Positions 19,033 through 27,640 of a stretch of DNA of 41,460 bases are shown here, piece after piece; the stretch's first letter is position 1; every line of letters starts with the position of its first letter. The notes beneath the pieces are model-generated. The model was not told the DNA's origin, ran no database searches, and was given only the letters and a program-made list of their open reading frames with translations. Origin of the DNA: Leptospiraceae bacterium (lineage in GTDB: Bacteria; Spirochaetota; Leptospiria; Leptospirales; Leptonemataceae); assembly GCA_020440915.1 (NCBI GenBank), contig JAGRNE010000003.1, positions 1 through 41,460 on the forward strand, in the 5' to 3' direction. The position numbers and the translations under genes were made by a program.

Positions 19033-20319
19033 TCAGGCGCGAGTCAGCCAGTAGCTTTCCCGCTCCAACTCTTCACGAAAATCCGGGTGCGCTATGGAGA
19101 TCAGAAGTTTGGATCTTTCTCGCACATTTTTGCCAAAAAGATTCACAATTCCATACTCGGTAGCCACATAATGGACATCTCCGCGGCTGGTCACTACGCC
19201 CGCGCCCGGAGAGAGTACCGGACTAATTCGCGACACCTTTCCTCCTTTAGCTGTACTTGGCAGAGCTATAATGGGCTTACCTCCAGGGCAACGCGAAGCT
19301 CCGCGAATGAAATCCACCTGACCGCCGATTCCGCTAAAGATGTTATGGCCCATGGAGTCGCTATTGACCTGACCGGTCAGGTCGATGGAGATAGCAGAGT
19401 TAATGGCAACCATGTTGTTATTCTGCGAGATTACGAAAGGATCGTTCACATAGTGACTGGGACGAAACTCAAAGATAGGATTGTTATCTATTGCATCGTA
19501 TAGATCCCGGCTGCCCATGGCAAAACTGGTCATGATTTTTCCGCGGTGCAGCCCTTTCTTCTGGTTGTTGAGCACCCCGGAAGAAAGTAGAGGAAGAATT
19601 CCATCGCTGAACATCTCGGTATGGATACCCAGGTTCTTATGATTCTTAAGTTTTTCCAGAACCGCGTTGGGAATACCGCCAATACCCAGCTGAAGTGTTG
19701 CACCATCATCGATAATTGCTGCAATGTGGCCTCCTATCTTTTCCTCCACATCGGAAGACTCTTTCATAGGAAGCTCGAAGAGTTCTTCATCCTGCTCGAC
19801 GAAGTAATCCACATCCGATACGTGTATGAAGCAATCGCCCAGGGCCCGGGGCATGCGAGAATTGACCTGAGCAATGACCAGTTCTGCTTCCTCGGCGCAG
19901 GGTTTGGTAATGCTGCATTCCACGCCATAGCTCATATAACCAAAGTGATCCGGAGGCGATACGTGAATCAAAGCGACATGGATAGGCCACTGTCCGCTGC
20001 GAACCAGTTTCGCGATTTCGCTCAGGAAGATGGGTACGTAATCGGAGCGTCCTGCATTTACCGCATCGCGGATGGCCGGGCCCAGAAACCAGGCATTGTC
20101 CCGGACTCCGTTTTGATCTTTGAAGGGATCGTCTCCAAAGGTCAGAAGATGGTTGAGTTCAACTTCCTTTAATTCCGGGGCCCGCTCCGCCAGAGCTGAA
20201 ATCAGCGCTCGCGGCATGGAGGCATTGCCGGAAATGAATACCTTCTGACCGCTCTTCACATGCGAGACGGCCTGGGCGGGGGAGATTTTTCGAGAATCGT
20301 AGTGAGGTTTCCATTCCAT
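19033..20319 (-). CDS. Acetyl-CoA hydrolase/transferase family protein (4-hydroxybutyrate CoA-transferase-like)
   Basis: This 428-residue protein belongs to the acetyl-CoA hydrolase/transferase family that includes 4-hydroxybutyrate and butyrate:acetyl-CoA CoA-transferases. It moves CoA between a carboxylic acid and an acyl-CoA through a glutamyl-CoA thioester. The likely catalytic residue is E235 in GIHTEMFSDG, matching the Glu238 region of the Clostridium 4-hydroxybutyrate enzyme. Other family segments are LQLGIGGIPNAV, IFSGIGGQVDFIRGA, the glycine-rich loop near PGAGVVTSRGDVHYVATEYGIVNL and the terminal IAHPDFREEL. The exact acid is not readable. It is convergent with the 800-residue protein gene and 65 nt from the OmpA-like gene upstream. 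Confidence 0.88.
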   Translation of the reverse strand: MEWKPHYDSRKISPAQAVSHVKSGQKVFISGNASMPRALISALAERAPELKEVELNHLLTFGDDPFKDQNGVRDNAWFLGPAIRDAVNAGRSDYVPIFLSEIAKLVRSGQWPIHVALIHVSPPDHFGYMSYGVECSITKPCAEEAELVIAQVNSRMPRALGDCFIHVSDVDYFVEQDEELFELPMKESSDVEEKIGGHIAAIIDDGATLQLGIGGIPNAVLEKLKNHKNLGIHTEMFSDGILPLLSSGVLNNQKKGLHRGKIMTSFAMGSRDLYDAIDNNPIFEFRPSHYVNDPFVISQNNNMVAINSAISIDLTGQVNSDSMGHNIFSGIGGQVDFIRGASRCPGGKPIIALPSTAKGGKVSRISPVLSPGAGVVTSRGDVHYVATEYGIVNLFGKNVRERSKLLISIAHPDFREELERESYWLTRA

Positions 20320-20384
20320 GGCTGAAACTCATCACCGGCCGCGGCAAAGTCCATAAGAAAACGGTTTGCAGACGGCTCTGGCGT

Positions 20385-22217
20385 TCAGTCCTGGAGAATC
20401 AGAAACTCTGTCCTGCGGTTCTGTGCATCAAAAGGCTCGCCTTTCTTGTTCACAACGGGCTTGCTGAATCCGGCCCCTTCAATTTCGAGTCGTTGCTTAT
20501 CCACTCCATGATAGACCAGGTAGTTGCGGACGCTCAGGGCACGGCGATAACTCAAAGTATCATTATATTCCTTGGTACCGTGCAGGTCCGTGTGCCCGAT
20601 GATCTTTAATCGAAAAGCCGGATTCTTCTTCAGAAATTCTACCAGGGATTCCAGGTAGGGCTCGGATTCATCCCGGAGAACAGCGCTATTCGCATCAAAT
20701 CGGATGGCCGTGGCTTCAAAGGAATCCCCTTTTCGAGCCTTTTCCAGATAAACGATTCGCTTTCCAGAAAACACAGCCCGATAGTCGATAATTCTATGAT
20801 AGGGAGCGTATCCAGGTAGAGAAATGGTGACTTCCAACCCTTCGCTATCAAAGGCCGGCAGTTGCAGCAAACCGGCATCGTCGCTTCGGCCAACCATCGC
20901 TTCCGGCCTTTTCTTTCCTTCTTCCTGATAATAGGGCCGCATTTTTACATCTACGGAGAGGGGGCGACCTGTCTCCTTGTCCTGGACTATCAGACTTTCC
21001 CCGCGGCGGGCCCGGACTCCCGGATCTTCGGCCCCTTCGAATGCAAGCTCCAGTCCTCGATCAATTCTTGATCTGTATTCCTCTGGCGTTTCGTTGCGAA
21101 AGGAACCGTCCATGGCCGCATCGTAGTTCTGCAATATTCCTTCCAGGTCCTCTTCCCGACCTCGATTTGCGGTGGGATTTGTATAGGATTCGGCATCCCC
21201 TTCTCGAATGGTCGGCGCCCGTTCCACATCCAGGGGATCGGGTGATGCTTCGGCTTCCGGGTCCCGGGATGCGAAGGTTTCTTCGGAAAGAGAGATGGCA
21301 GAAGAAGTGGAATACAAATCGTAATGACCTTTTCCGCCGGAACGGTCAGAAGCAAAATAGAGATCTCCACCATGGATGCTCAAGTGCATTTCATTGTCCG
21401 GACTGCTCAATTCCGGGACCAGCACTGGCTCGCTCCAGCCCTGTTCGCTCTTTCGCGTACTGTAGAAGTCCCATCCGCCGACGCCGCCCGGACGACGGGA
21501 AGAAAACACAAACAGGTTGTCTTCTAGAGGAGTGAGAGCGGCTTCTTGATTTCCGGAGTTTATTGTAGATGGAAGAGGTTCCGGCCCTGCGAAACCGTTT
21601 CCGGTCCATCGGGCCACCATGATTTTAGAGCCTGTGATATCGCCGAACTCCCAGGTGGTGTAGTAAATCTCCTTTCCATCGTTGGAAAGGGCCGGCGCTC
21701 TTTCATGGTCTGAAGTCTGAAAATTGCCGGCAACGCGGCTGGGCGCCGAAAATCGACCGTCTTCACTGGCTCGCGCCCAGTACAGGTCGTATGATACACG
21801 AATTCGACCCTGGGCATCAGCCGGCATTTCGAGACTACCGTCCCGGTCCGAAGCAAAGAGTACAAGCTTGCCATCTTTGCTCCAGAAAGGGGTCTCATCG
21901 TTGTAATCCGAATTCAGCTCCCGCACATTTCGCACCAGGCTCCACTCTCCATCCTTCCTCTCTGCCAGATAGATGTCCTGATATCGTCCGTTTCGAGTAT
22001 TGAATAGCATCTTGCTTCCGTCCGGCGAAAGCGTGGGAGAGAAATCTGCTGCACCTGTATTTAGCGCATCGAGACCGCGCACCTTGATAGGCTGATCCGG
22101 CTGCTGCATCCCCTGAGCCCGAGCCGCCGCAGGCAAAAACAACCCGCCTAGAATTGAAAGAATGAGAGCGACCACACCGGCTTTCTTGAGCAGAGTCAGA
22201 CGAACGGACTTTTCCAT
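20385..22217 (-). CDS. OmpA-family envelope protein with PD40/WD40-like repeats
   Basis: This 610-residue exported protein has an N-terminal signal peptide (basic start, hydrophobic 13-29, cleavage likely after AARA at about 34). Residues 45-320 contain PD40 (TolB-like) beta-propeller repeats, recognisable as FSPTLSPDGSKMLFNT, TPFWSKDGKLVLFASDRDG, APALSNDGKEIYYTT and FVFSSRRPGGVGGWDFY. A charged linker of about 100 residues follows, then a probable carboxypeptidase-regulatory-like beta domain (about 405-490). The C-terminal OmpA peptidoglycan-binding domain (about 495-610) has IGHTDLHGTKEYNDTLSYRRALSVRNYL and NRRTEF. It probably anchors the outer membrane or a surface complex to peptidoglycan in the periplasm. 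A candidate promoter lies 50-80 nt upstream. Confidence 0.88.
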   Translation of the reverse strand: MEKSVRLTLLKKAGVVALILSILGGLFLPAAARAQGMQQPDQPIKVRGLDALNTGAADFSPTLSPDGSKMLFNTRNGRYQDIYLAERKDGEWSLVRNVRELNSDYNDETPFWSKDGKLVLFASDRDGSLEMPADAQGRIRVSYDLYWARASEDGRFSAPSRVAGNFQTSDHERAPALSNDGKEIYYTTWEFGDITGSKIMVARWTGNGFAGPEPLPSTINSGNQEAALTPLEDNLFVFSSRRPGGVGGWDFYSTRKSEQGWSEPVLVPELSSPDNEMHLSIHGGDLYFASDRSGGKGHYDLYSTSSAISLSEETFASRDPEAEASPDPLDVERAPTIREGDAESYTNPTANRGREEDLEGILQNYDAAMDGSFRNETPEEYRSRIDRGLELAFEGAEDPGVRARRGESLIVQDKETGRPLSVDVKMRPYYQEEGKKRPEAMVGRSDDAGLLQLPAFDSEGLEVTISLPGYAPYHRIIDYRAVFSGKRIVYLEKARKGDSFEATAIRFDANSAVLRDESEPYLESLVEFLKKNPAFRLKIIGHTDLHGTKEYNDTLSYRRALSVRNYLVYHGVDKQRLEIEGAGFSKPVVNKKGEPFDAQNRRTEFLILQD

Positions 22218-22514
22218 AATAATGCTATCGGCACCTGGGAAAAAAGGTTCACCCCGCCTCCGGCTTTTCCGAACAATATCCGGGCCGGATTATGTCCCAA
22301 TTCCGAATGCCAATCTCGTCGCCTGGAGGCGTTTCCGGGCGCCTTAAGATTGCGCCGTGGTCATAATGCGAACCCGGCCTTTTTTGGGCGCCCTATGACC
22401 AGATACCGGCTTTATGCCGAACCGCGCTGCCCGACGGGCGCAGCCGACGCCATGGGCCCGCCGAGGATTCGGTTTTTCGATTTGCCCCTGATCGCCGTTG
22501 ATTTTACTGCCTCC
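22218..22514. other. Gene-free 297-nt region with consecutive hairpins
   Basis: No supported gene lies here. Bases 22320-22444 hold five consecutive inverted repeats: CGCC/GGCG (22320-22331), GGCGC/GCGCC (22338-22356), GGTCATA/TATGACC (22359-22400), CGGC/GCCG (22407-22419) and GCTGC/GCAGC with inner CC/GG pairs (22426-22444). The region is GC-rich and includes a T6 tract at 22380-22385. It could be a structured RNA, an rnpB upstream element or ordinary GC-rich spacer. A weak rnpB promoter candidate is TTGCCC (22482-22487), 17 bp, then TACTGC (22505-22510). Confidence 0.4.
22273..22300 (-). promoter_or_regulatory. Candidate sigma-70 promoter of the OmpA/PD40 gene
   Basis: On the minus strand, TTGGGA (22300-22295) and TATTGT (22278-22273) are separated by 16 bp and each match the consensus in four of six positions. 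The predicted transcript would begin near 22266, giving a leader of about 48 nt. This rests on sequence similarity only. Confidence 0.4.
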
Positions 22515-22872
22515 GGGGATGCACCGCATCGTCGCGCGGCCTCGAAAGAGGAGTGAGGAAAGTCCGGACACCGCAGGGCAGAAGACCGGGTAATTCCCGG
22601 GGGATGGGCTGGCGACGGTTCATCTACGGAAAGTGCAGCAGAAAATATACCGCCGGACTTCGGTTCGGTAAGGGTGAAATGGTGAGGTAAGAGCTCACCG
22701 CTTCGACCGCAAGGAAGATGGCAGGGTAAACCCTCTTCGGTGCAATCTCAAGTAAGCAGCCGCCAAGGTCGGCCCGACCGTGGCTGTGGGTAGAGAGCAA
22801 AGACCGACGGAGCGATCCGAAGGCAAGATAAATGACGGTGCTCGACAGAATCCGGCTTACAGGTGCATCCCC
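22515..22872 (+). ncRNA. rnpB: RNase P RNA (bacterial type A-like)
   Basis: This is the catalytic RNA that removes 5' leaders from pre-tRNAs. The conserved 5' core GAGGAAAGTCCGG lies at 22555-22567, and the matching 3' core ACAGAATCCGG lies at 22845-22855; these form the P4 region. The internal AAGGGTGAAATGGTGAGGTAAGAG segment (22669-22692) and GGTAAACCC (22735-22743) also fit the family. The ends are defined by a perfect 11-bp P1 helix, GGGGATGCACC at 22515-22525 and GGTGCATCCCC at 22862-22872. A T-rich tract (TCTTTTTT, 22873-22880) follows immediately, so P1 appears to double as the stem of the terminator. Length is about 358 nt, normal for the type. Confidence 0.95.
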
Positions 22873-22880
22873 TCTTTTTT
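22862..22880 (+). terminator. rnpB terminator
   Basis: The 3' strand of P1 ends at 22872 and runs directly into TCTTTTTT (22873-22880). No separate terminator hairpin is seen downstream, which suggests that the RNase P 3' end is formed by this tract. Confidence 0.6.
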
Positions 22881-23088
22881 AACTGGAACGCCTCCGTCTT
22901 AGAGTACCGGAACATCGTCAGAGGCTGTCAGTGCTCAAGGCATGCGGAGCAACTCTGGCTCTACCGGAGCAAGATAATCCCCGGAAATTCCAGGCAGCGC
23001 CAGCCATGCGATATGAAACGGGCCGATGCCGGCATTGCACAGATCGGCGCGAACCGATGGACTTTCGCTCGGCCCGGCCAGAACGGTC

Positions 23089-23436
23089 TTAGCTGCAACA
23101 ACCAACGTAGCAACCGTTGAGCGGAATTCCATCCGGATCGAGAATCTTCTGTCCCCCCGGATAGATGGTAAGCTCATTCACTTCCTTGCCTTCTTCGGGC
23201 ATCCTCATGTCTTCGCTGATACAACTTCGAAGTCCGTTTCCGGCCAGGAATCGAACTTTGATGGTATCCGTTAGCACGAACCACTCGCCTATATTGGACT
23301 GCAACGTCGGTTCGAAGTATTGCTCGTGGATGGGGCCGCATACGTTTTTCGTAAAGTAGTCTACCTGGCCATCCGGCCTTAATCGATAGTGCGAATTGCA
23401 TATATGACGAAATTCGAAACCGACGGAAAGTCCGAT
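23089..23436 (-). pseudogene. Broken reading frame of an unknown Cys-containing protein
   Basis: In the otherwise gene-free stretch 22881-23615, the minus frame from 23436 to the TAA at 23089-23091 is open for 115 codons and reads like real protein: segments include HYRLRPDGQVDYFTKNVCGP, GEWFVLTDTIKVRFLAGNGL and NELTIYPGGQKILDPDGIPL. Five cysteines are spread along it. A stop (TGA, 23437-23439) precedes it, and no ATG, GTG or TTG occurs until 23304, so the first 44 codons have no usable start. The best reading is a gene whose 5' part, perhaps with a signal peptide, was lost or frameshifted. A short intact version starting at TTG 23304 (71 residues) is possible. No family was recognised. Nothing else convincing was seen from 23440 to 23615 except a 7-bp hairpin with a GGAG loop at 23502-23519. 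Confidence 0.4.
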
Positions 23437-23615
23437 TCAAAGGTCTAACTGCTACCGTTAATGCGCGAGGCCAGAGGTTAAGCCAGGTCATCATAGTCGC
23501 ACCTGTTTGGAGAAACAGGCATGGGGCCTGGGGGCGCATTGCCAACGAGATCTGCCCCGGATTCCTGAAGAATTGAACTGCCGGGAGACTTACCTCTGCA
23601 TGGGACCGAGCGGGC

Positions 23616-24944
23616 TTAGCTTCCCGTCGCCTGATTCCTTTCGCTTGCCGAACCCGGGCGAAAGCTCTCTCTGGTCCAGAAGGCCAGCAGGCAAACCAGG
23701 GCAAGTATTGCGAACAGGAAATACTCTGCCGGTCGCCAGCCGCTTACGTCGCTTTTTAAGATTCCCATAATCGCCACGACCAGAACTCCTCCTGCATTAC
23801 CTGCCAGCATCAATGCGCCGGCGGCGCCTCCTGCTCGCTCCGCACCTGCCAGTTCTTCGGACATGGCCAGCAGGAGCGCATACCCTGGAAGAAAAAAGAA
23901 GCCCAGAAATCCCGCTGCCCAGTAAAGCACGGTGAGATTTCCGCTAAGACAGACCGGAACAGTAAGGATAAGGCCAGCGAATCCGCAGAAGATCAAGACC
24001 GGCTTTCGCTTTTCCAGATGATCCGAAAGCCCGGGAAGCAGTATGGATCCTGCAATGCCTCCCAGAATCATAGCCCCTCCGATAAGGCCTGCATCGATAG
24101 CTTTTACTCCGTTTTCGGAAAGCAACGCTTCCAGCCATGTAGTTAGCCCATTGAAGAATCCCAGAGCCAGAAAGGCAATACCGATGACGAGGGCCAGCGC
24201 CGGTTGGCGGACGATGGCAATCATTTCCGAGAAGGCAGTAAGGCTGGAGGTGCTTTCCCCGGCCAAAGGTTCCGCTCCTTCCGGACTTTCCATGATTCCC
24301 GGGGCAGAAACCGCTACCGGACCTTGCGATGCGCCCTGCACCGGAACCACTGCTGGATTTTCGCGCACCGAGAAAAGAAAAAAGAGCGAAGATAGCAGTG
24401 TCAGGGCCGCGAATATGATCATAGTTTTTTGTAGACCCAATTCTTCATCCAGAACTGGAGTCAGAGCCAGGCCCAGGGCCATTCCAGCAAACATACCTGC
24501 GGTGCCCAGACCGGTGGCCAGAGCCCTTTGATGTTCCTCGAACCAGTCTGCGGACAGTTTCGTAATTCCATTCAATATGAAGGGCTGGGAAACGGCGATT
24601 CCGATCTGCCCAATTAGAAGAAACCAGAAACTATCGGTGTATATTCGAAAGAGCGCGAAGATCGCCATAATCACTGCGCCCACGCCTATGGTAAAACGAT
24701 ACCCTCGACGATCAATCATGGCGCCGGAGGGCATGGCAAGCAGAACATACAGAAGAGGAAAGCAGACGGTTAGATTCGTGGCCATCATCTCGGACACTCC
24801 GTATCGATCCTGAATCTGGCCCAGTAACGGCACGAAGTTCAGCCAGAGCATTTGATTTATTCCAGCCAGCAGCATAAATGCTATGAGCACCACCCATCGG
24901 TAACTGGACGAGTAGCTATTCCCTGTATTCGTCGTCTCTCTCAT
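23616..24944 (-). CDS. MFS transporter
   Basis: This 442-residue membrane protein has about 12 hydrophobic helices in two groups of six, separated by a long cytoplasmic loop (about residues 205-245), as in the major facilitator superfamily. The loop between helices 2 and 3 carries SGAMIDRRGYRFTIGVG, the family's D-R-x-G-R/Y-type motif. The overall look is of an organic-solute or sugar-acid transporter, or the FLVCR-like branch. It is the last gene of the kinase/aldolase/aminotransferase cluster, so import or export of that pathway's substrate is a reasonable inference. The ATG at 24944 has GGGGGA 6 nt upstream; the frame extends to 24983 without a better site. Confidence 0.85.
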   Translation of the reverse strand: MRETTNTGNSYSSSYRWVVLIAFMLLAGINQMLWLNFVPLLGQIQDRYGVSEMMATNLTVCFPLLYVLLAMPSGAMIDRRGYRFTIGVGAVIMAIFALFRIYTDSFWFLLIGQIGIAVSQPFILNGITKLSADWFEEHQRALATGLGTAGMFAGMALGLALTPVLDEELGLQKTMIIFAALTLLSSLFFLFSVRENPAVVPVQGASQGPVAVSAPGIMESPEGAEPLAGESTSSLTAFSEMIAIVRQPALALVIGIAFLALGFFNGLTTWLEALLSENGVKAIDAGLIGGAMILGGIAGSILLPGLSDHLEKRKPVLIFCGFAGLILTVPVCLSGNLTVLYWAAGFLGFFFLPGYALLLAMSEELAGAERAGGAAGALMLAGNAGGVLVVAIMGILKSDVSGWRPAEYFLFAILALVCLLAFWTRESFRPGSASERNQATGS

Positions 24945-25023
24945 TATTTCCCCCGCGCCAACTGCCCACGCAGTCCCATTCAATATTCTGCCGTCGTATA
25001 TTTTCGCTTAAGCAATCCCTGCT

Positions 25024-25893
25024 TCAGTAGGCAGTGAAACCTTCGGGGATCTTGCCTGCAGCGTAGCTCTCCGCCGATCGCTTTTCATCCTTTCGCAGTC
25101 TTTGATTCGCAATCAGTCGAACATACCAGGGGATCTTCTTGAATGGCCTTCCGGTGAGCCGGGCGAGCACGAAAGCTCGCGCACATTTCTCCAGAAGCTC
25201 GGCGTTGAAAATCGCCTTATCCAGAGTCATCCCCAGAATCAAAGCGCCTTCGGGCAGAAGAAAAGCATTACTTCCCTGTTGCATGGCCTTTTGCAGATCC
25301 CTGCTATTCCATGATTCATAGCGCCGAACCCGAGGTCCCAGTTGTCGGACCTGTTCGTCGAAAACGGCCGGCATGGCTTCTCCCAGATCTCCCAGTATCC
25401 TGGCCCATTTCTGCCTGCCCAGAAAGACGGCTCCTGTATCCGGCCTGTTCAGATAGATGGATATATGAATAGCTCTTGCCTTGAATTCATCGGGCGCATC
25501 CAGCAACTCTGCAGCATCCGGCATCAGTGAAATCAGCTCTATCCTGGAGCCTCTTGCCTTGAGTCCTCGGTCGCTCTGGACAAAGAGCATCTCCGGACGC
25601 CCGGGGACCCTCATCGAAAAGCTCTCGCCGGGATGGCCGGCCACCGATTTCTCCAGTAGCCGGTCTACGGCTGCCAGCATTGCGCTTCTATGCCATTGCA
25701 GGCCTTCGCCCGACTGCCGGAGATCCGTCATGGGCGTGGATTTTCCCCGCTTTGCGTCCAGGCCAGCTGCTCTAGAACCGGTTGAACCGCTTCGAACGCT
25801 GTCGTCAGCGGACTGCTCCAGGTTTCGCTGCAATGGTTTACCCTTCCTGGCCGGAGCGCTCTTTCTGCCTTTCGTTGTATTTCTGACTGACAT
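25024..25893 (-). CDS. Class II aldolase/adducin-like protein lacking all zinc ligands
   Basis: This 289-residue protein begins with about 60 basic, Ser/Arg/Lys-rich, probably disordered residues. Residues 70-265 follow the class II aldolase layout of the gene two positions upstream: HISIYLNRPDTGAVFLGRQ aligns with HAAFFQSRPDIAASVHTHQ, and FLLPEGALILGMTLDKAI aligns with YLLRNHGVICGAPTMKEA. At the four zinc-ligand positions of the fuculose-aldolase family (Glu, His, His, His) it has A139, F157, G159 and G216. It cannot bind zinc in the usual way and is probably not an active aldolase; a structural or regulatory partner is one possibility. The ATG at 25893 has AGGA 9 nt upstream. It lies 33 nt after the aminotransferase gene. 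Confidence 0.7.
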   Translation of the reverse strand: MSVRNTTKGRKSAPARKGKPLQRNLEQSADDSVRSGSTGSRAAGLDAKRGKSTPMTDLRQSGEGLQWHRSAMLAAVDRLLEKSVAGHPGESFSMRVPGRPEMLFVQSDRGLKARGSRIELISLMPDAAELLDAPDEFKARAIHISIYLNRPDTGAVFLGRQKWARILGDLGEAMPAVFDEQVRQLGPRVRRYESWNSRDLQKAMQQGSNAFLLPEGALILGMTLDKAIFNAELLEKCARAFVLARLTGRPFKKIPWYVRLIANQRLRKDEKRSAESYAAGKIPEGFTAY

Positions 25894-25926
25894 AGATAAA
25901 TCCTAAAACCCGGTTTTCTTCTCTTA

Positions 25927-27489
25927 CTAGACCATTTTCAGCACTGTTTCGAATCGATTCAGCGCCTCGTCGATAATGGCATCGGTATCCGCCATACTGG
26001 TGTAGATGCGACTTCCTGCCAGTGTGACGATACCGTTGGCCATAAATGCGGCTCCCATCTCTTCCATCATATGCTTTCGCTCTTTCGCTTCCTTCAGAAC
26101 CTTGATGGGATTACGCATACTCATTAGCAGAACTGCCGAAGTTTGGAGATGCACTATGGATCCCTGATTGTAGACGACATAGGGCAAATTCAGTCGATTC
26201 ACGATCTCTTTCAGGCCTGCGGCCAGGCGATCCCCGGCGCGACCCGCTTTGACTGCTGCATTGTGTTTTTCCATCTCTTGAATAGAGAAGTACCCTGCTG
26301 CGCAGGAAAGTGGATTGGCCGAAAGTGTGCCTCCTACAAATGCGCGTTTTCCCATGGCGCTAATGCCTCCTGCAAGAAGCATCATCACTTCCTTGCGACC
26401 CCCAACTCCGCCAGCCATGGGATACCCTCCCGTAAGGCATTTGCCAAATACAGTTAGGTCGGGTTGCACTTTGAAGTAGCCCTGCGCTCCTCCCAGTCCC
26501 AGCCGAAAGCCTGTTACGACCTCGTCGAATATCAAAAGAGCGCCAAATTCATCGCATAGCTTGCGTAGCTCCGCATTGTAGTTCGCATATACGGGCCTGG
26601 TGCCGCTTTCTGGTCCCAGGGGCTCCACTATGACAGCAGCTGTTCCTCCGCGAAGACGGTTGAGCATCATCTTTCTGCGAAGGGCTCCGATGTCGTTGGG
26701 AAAACATTCCTGGGTCTGGGATGTAGCTCCCCGGGGAATTCCGGCGGCTTCTCTTCGACCGGTGCCTGGAATTCGCATTCCATAGACCATGGGATCGCTC
26801 CAGCCATGATAACCGCCGCCAATCTTGATTATCTTCTTCTTTCCCGTGTAGGCTCGGGCCAGGCGAATGGCTGCCATTACGCTTTCCGTGCCGGATCCCA
26901 GCATGCGAAACATCTCTATACCAGGCATATGGCGGTGGATTTCTTTTGCCAGTAGCGCTTCGTATTCGTGTAAGAGGCCCGTTACAGGCCCGCAATCCTG
27001 AATAAGTTTGATGATTTTCTTCTGTACCGGTTCATAGTTGGAACCCAGCAGCGTGGGCCCGCCGGCCTGCAAAAAATCGATGTACTTGTTGCCATCCACG
27101 TCCCGCAAATAGGCGCCCCGGGCTCGATCCACAACCAGAGGAAAGGGATAGTTGAAGGCCAGGTTGTGCTGAACGCCTCCCGGGATGTATTTCTGCGCTT
27201 CTTCAGCGATGGCTTTAGATCTCTGGCAGCGATTGTCAAAATAATCCATCACCTCATTCATCCGATCCCGTCGAATGGTGCGTGGTGGCTCTTTTAGCAG
27301 GGCCTTCAATCTGTCATAGATTTCATCGGTGTTGTGCCATTCAGAAATGGAGTATTGCTGCTGCGAACCATGGGTAGCGACCCGGGAGCCGGACCGATTA
27401 GATCTGCCGGAGCGCCTGGCTCCAGGACTTCCAGTGCTTCCCCTGCTTGAGGTGCTGCTCGGTGTTCTTTTCTGCTTCGTAGTGCTCAT
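25927..27489 (-). CDS. Class III PLP aminotransferase (glutamate-1-semialdehyde aminomutase-like)
   Basis: This 520-residue PLP enzyme resembles the glutamate-1-semialdehyde aminomutase branch of class III aminotransferases. Visible are YIPGGVQHN (101-109), the substrate/phosphate-binding GSGTESVMAAIRLAR (198-212), GGYHGWSD, the PLP-ring Asp in LLIFDEVVTGFR (D322) and the catalytic K350 in FGKCLTGGYPMAGG. Real HemL proteins are about 430 residues. This one has 50 extra basic Ser/Arg/Gly-rich residues at the N-terminus and sits in a sugar-catabolism-like cluster, so an amino-sugar or amino-acid-derived substrate is more likely than haem synthesis. The ATG at 27489 has AAGGAG 6 nt upstream. A 151-nt spacer with 9-bp repeats separates it from the aldolase gene. 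Confidence 0.85.
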   Translation of the reverse strand: MSTTKQKRTPSSTSSRGSTGSPGARRSGRSNRSGSRVATHGSQQQYSISEWHNTDEIYDRLKALLKEPPRTIRRDRMNEVMDYFDNRCQRSKAIAEEAQKYIPGGVQHNLAFNYPFPLVVDRARGAYLRDVDGNKYIDFLQAGGPTLLGSNYEPVQKKIIKLIQDCGPVTGLLHEYEALLAKEIHRHMPGIEMFRMLGSGTESVMAAIRLARAYTGKKKIIKIGGGYHGWSDPMVYGMRIPGTGRREAAGIPRGATSQTQECFPNDIGALRRKMMLNRLRGGTAAVIVEPLGPESGTRPVYANYNAELRKLCDEFGALLIFDEVVTGFRLGLGGAQGYFKVQPDLTVFGKCLTGGYPMAGGVGGRKEVMMLLAGGISAMGKRAFVGGTLSANPLSCAAGYFSIQEMEKHNAAVKAGRAGDRLAAGLKEIVNRLNLPYVVYNQGSIVHLQTSAVLLMSMRNPIKVLKEAKERKHMMEEMGAAFMANGIVTLAGSRIYTSMADTDAIIDEALNRFETVLKMV

Positions 27490-27526
27490 TTTCTTCTCCT
27501 TCTTTCTCGGATCGCTTGTTTCCCTT

Positions 27527-27550
27527 GTTCGCTTCGTTCGCTTCGTTCGC
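27527..27550. repeat. Short tandem repeat, 9-bp unit
   Basis: GTTCGCTTC occurs twice in tandem (27527-27535, 27536-27544), followed by a partial third copy GTTCGC (27545-27550); another GTTCGCTT lies at 27563. It lies in the 151-nt spacer upstream of the aminotransferase gene. Its role is unknown and it may be replication slippage. Confidence 0.7.
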
Positions 27551-27640
27551 CGTGGTAACCATGTTCGCTTAAGGCCTGATCGCTTTCACTTCCCGGTCTT
27601 TGTACCCGGGCACCGGGCTGTCTGCTGACTGTGCGAAGCC

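Noticed and set aside
22935..23177. 80-residue minus frame after rnpB
   Set aside because: It overlaps the better-looking broken frame at 23089-23436 in another frame and has no ribosome site; it may be only a shadow.
23174..23704. 176-residue minus frame overlapping the MFS gene end
   Set aside because: It is Arg/Pro-rich, overlaps the MFS gene in another frame and shows no protein-like pattern.
25927..27489. hemL (haem synthesis) assignment for the class III aminotransferase
   Set aside because: The long basic N-terminal tail and the sugar-kinase/aldolase neighbourhood argue against a housekeeping HemL role, so no gene symbol was given.
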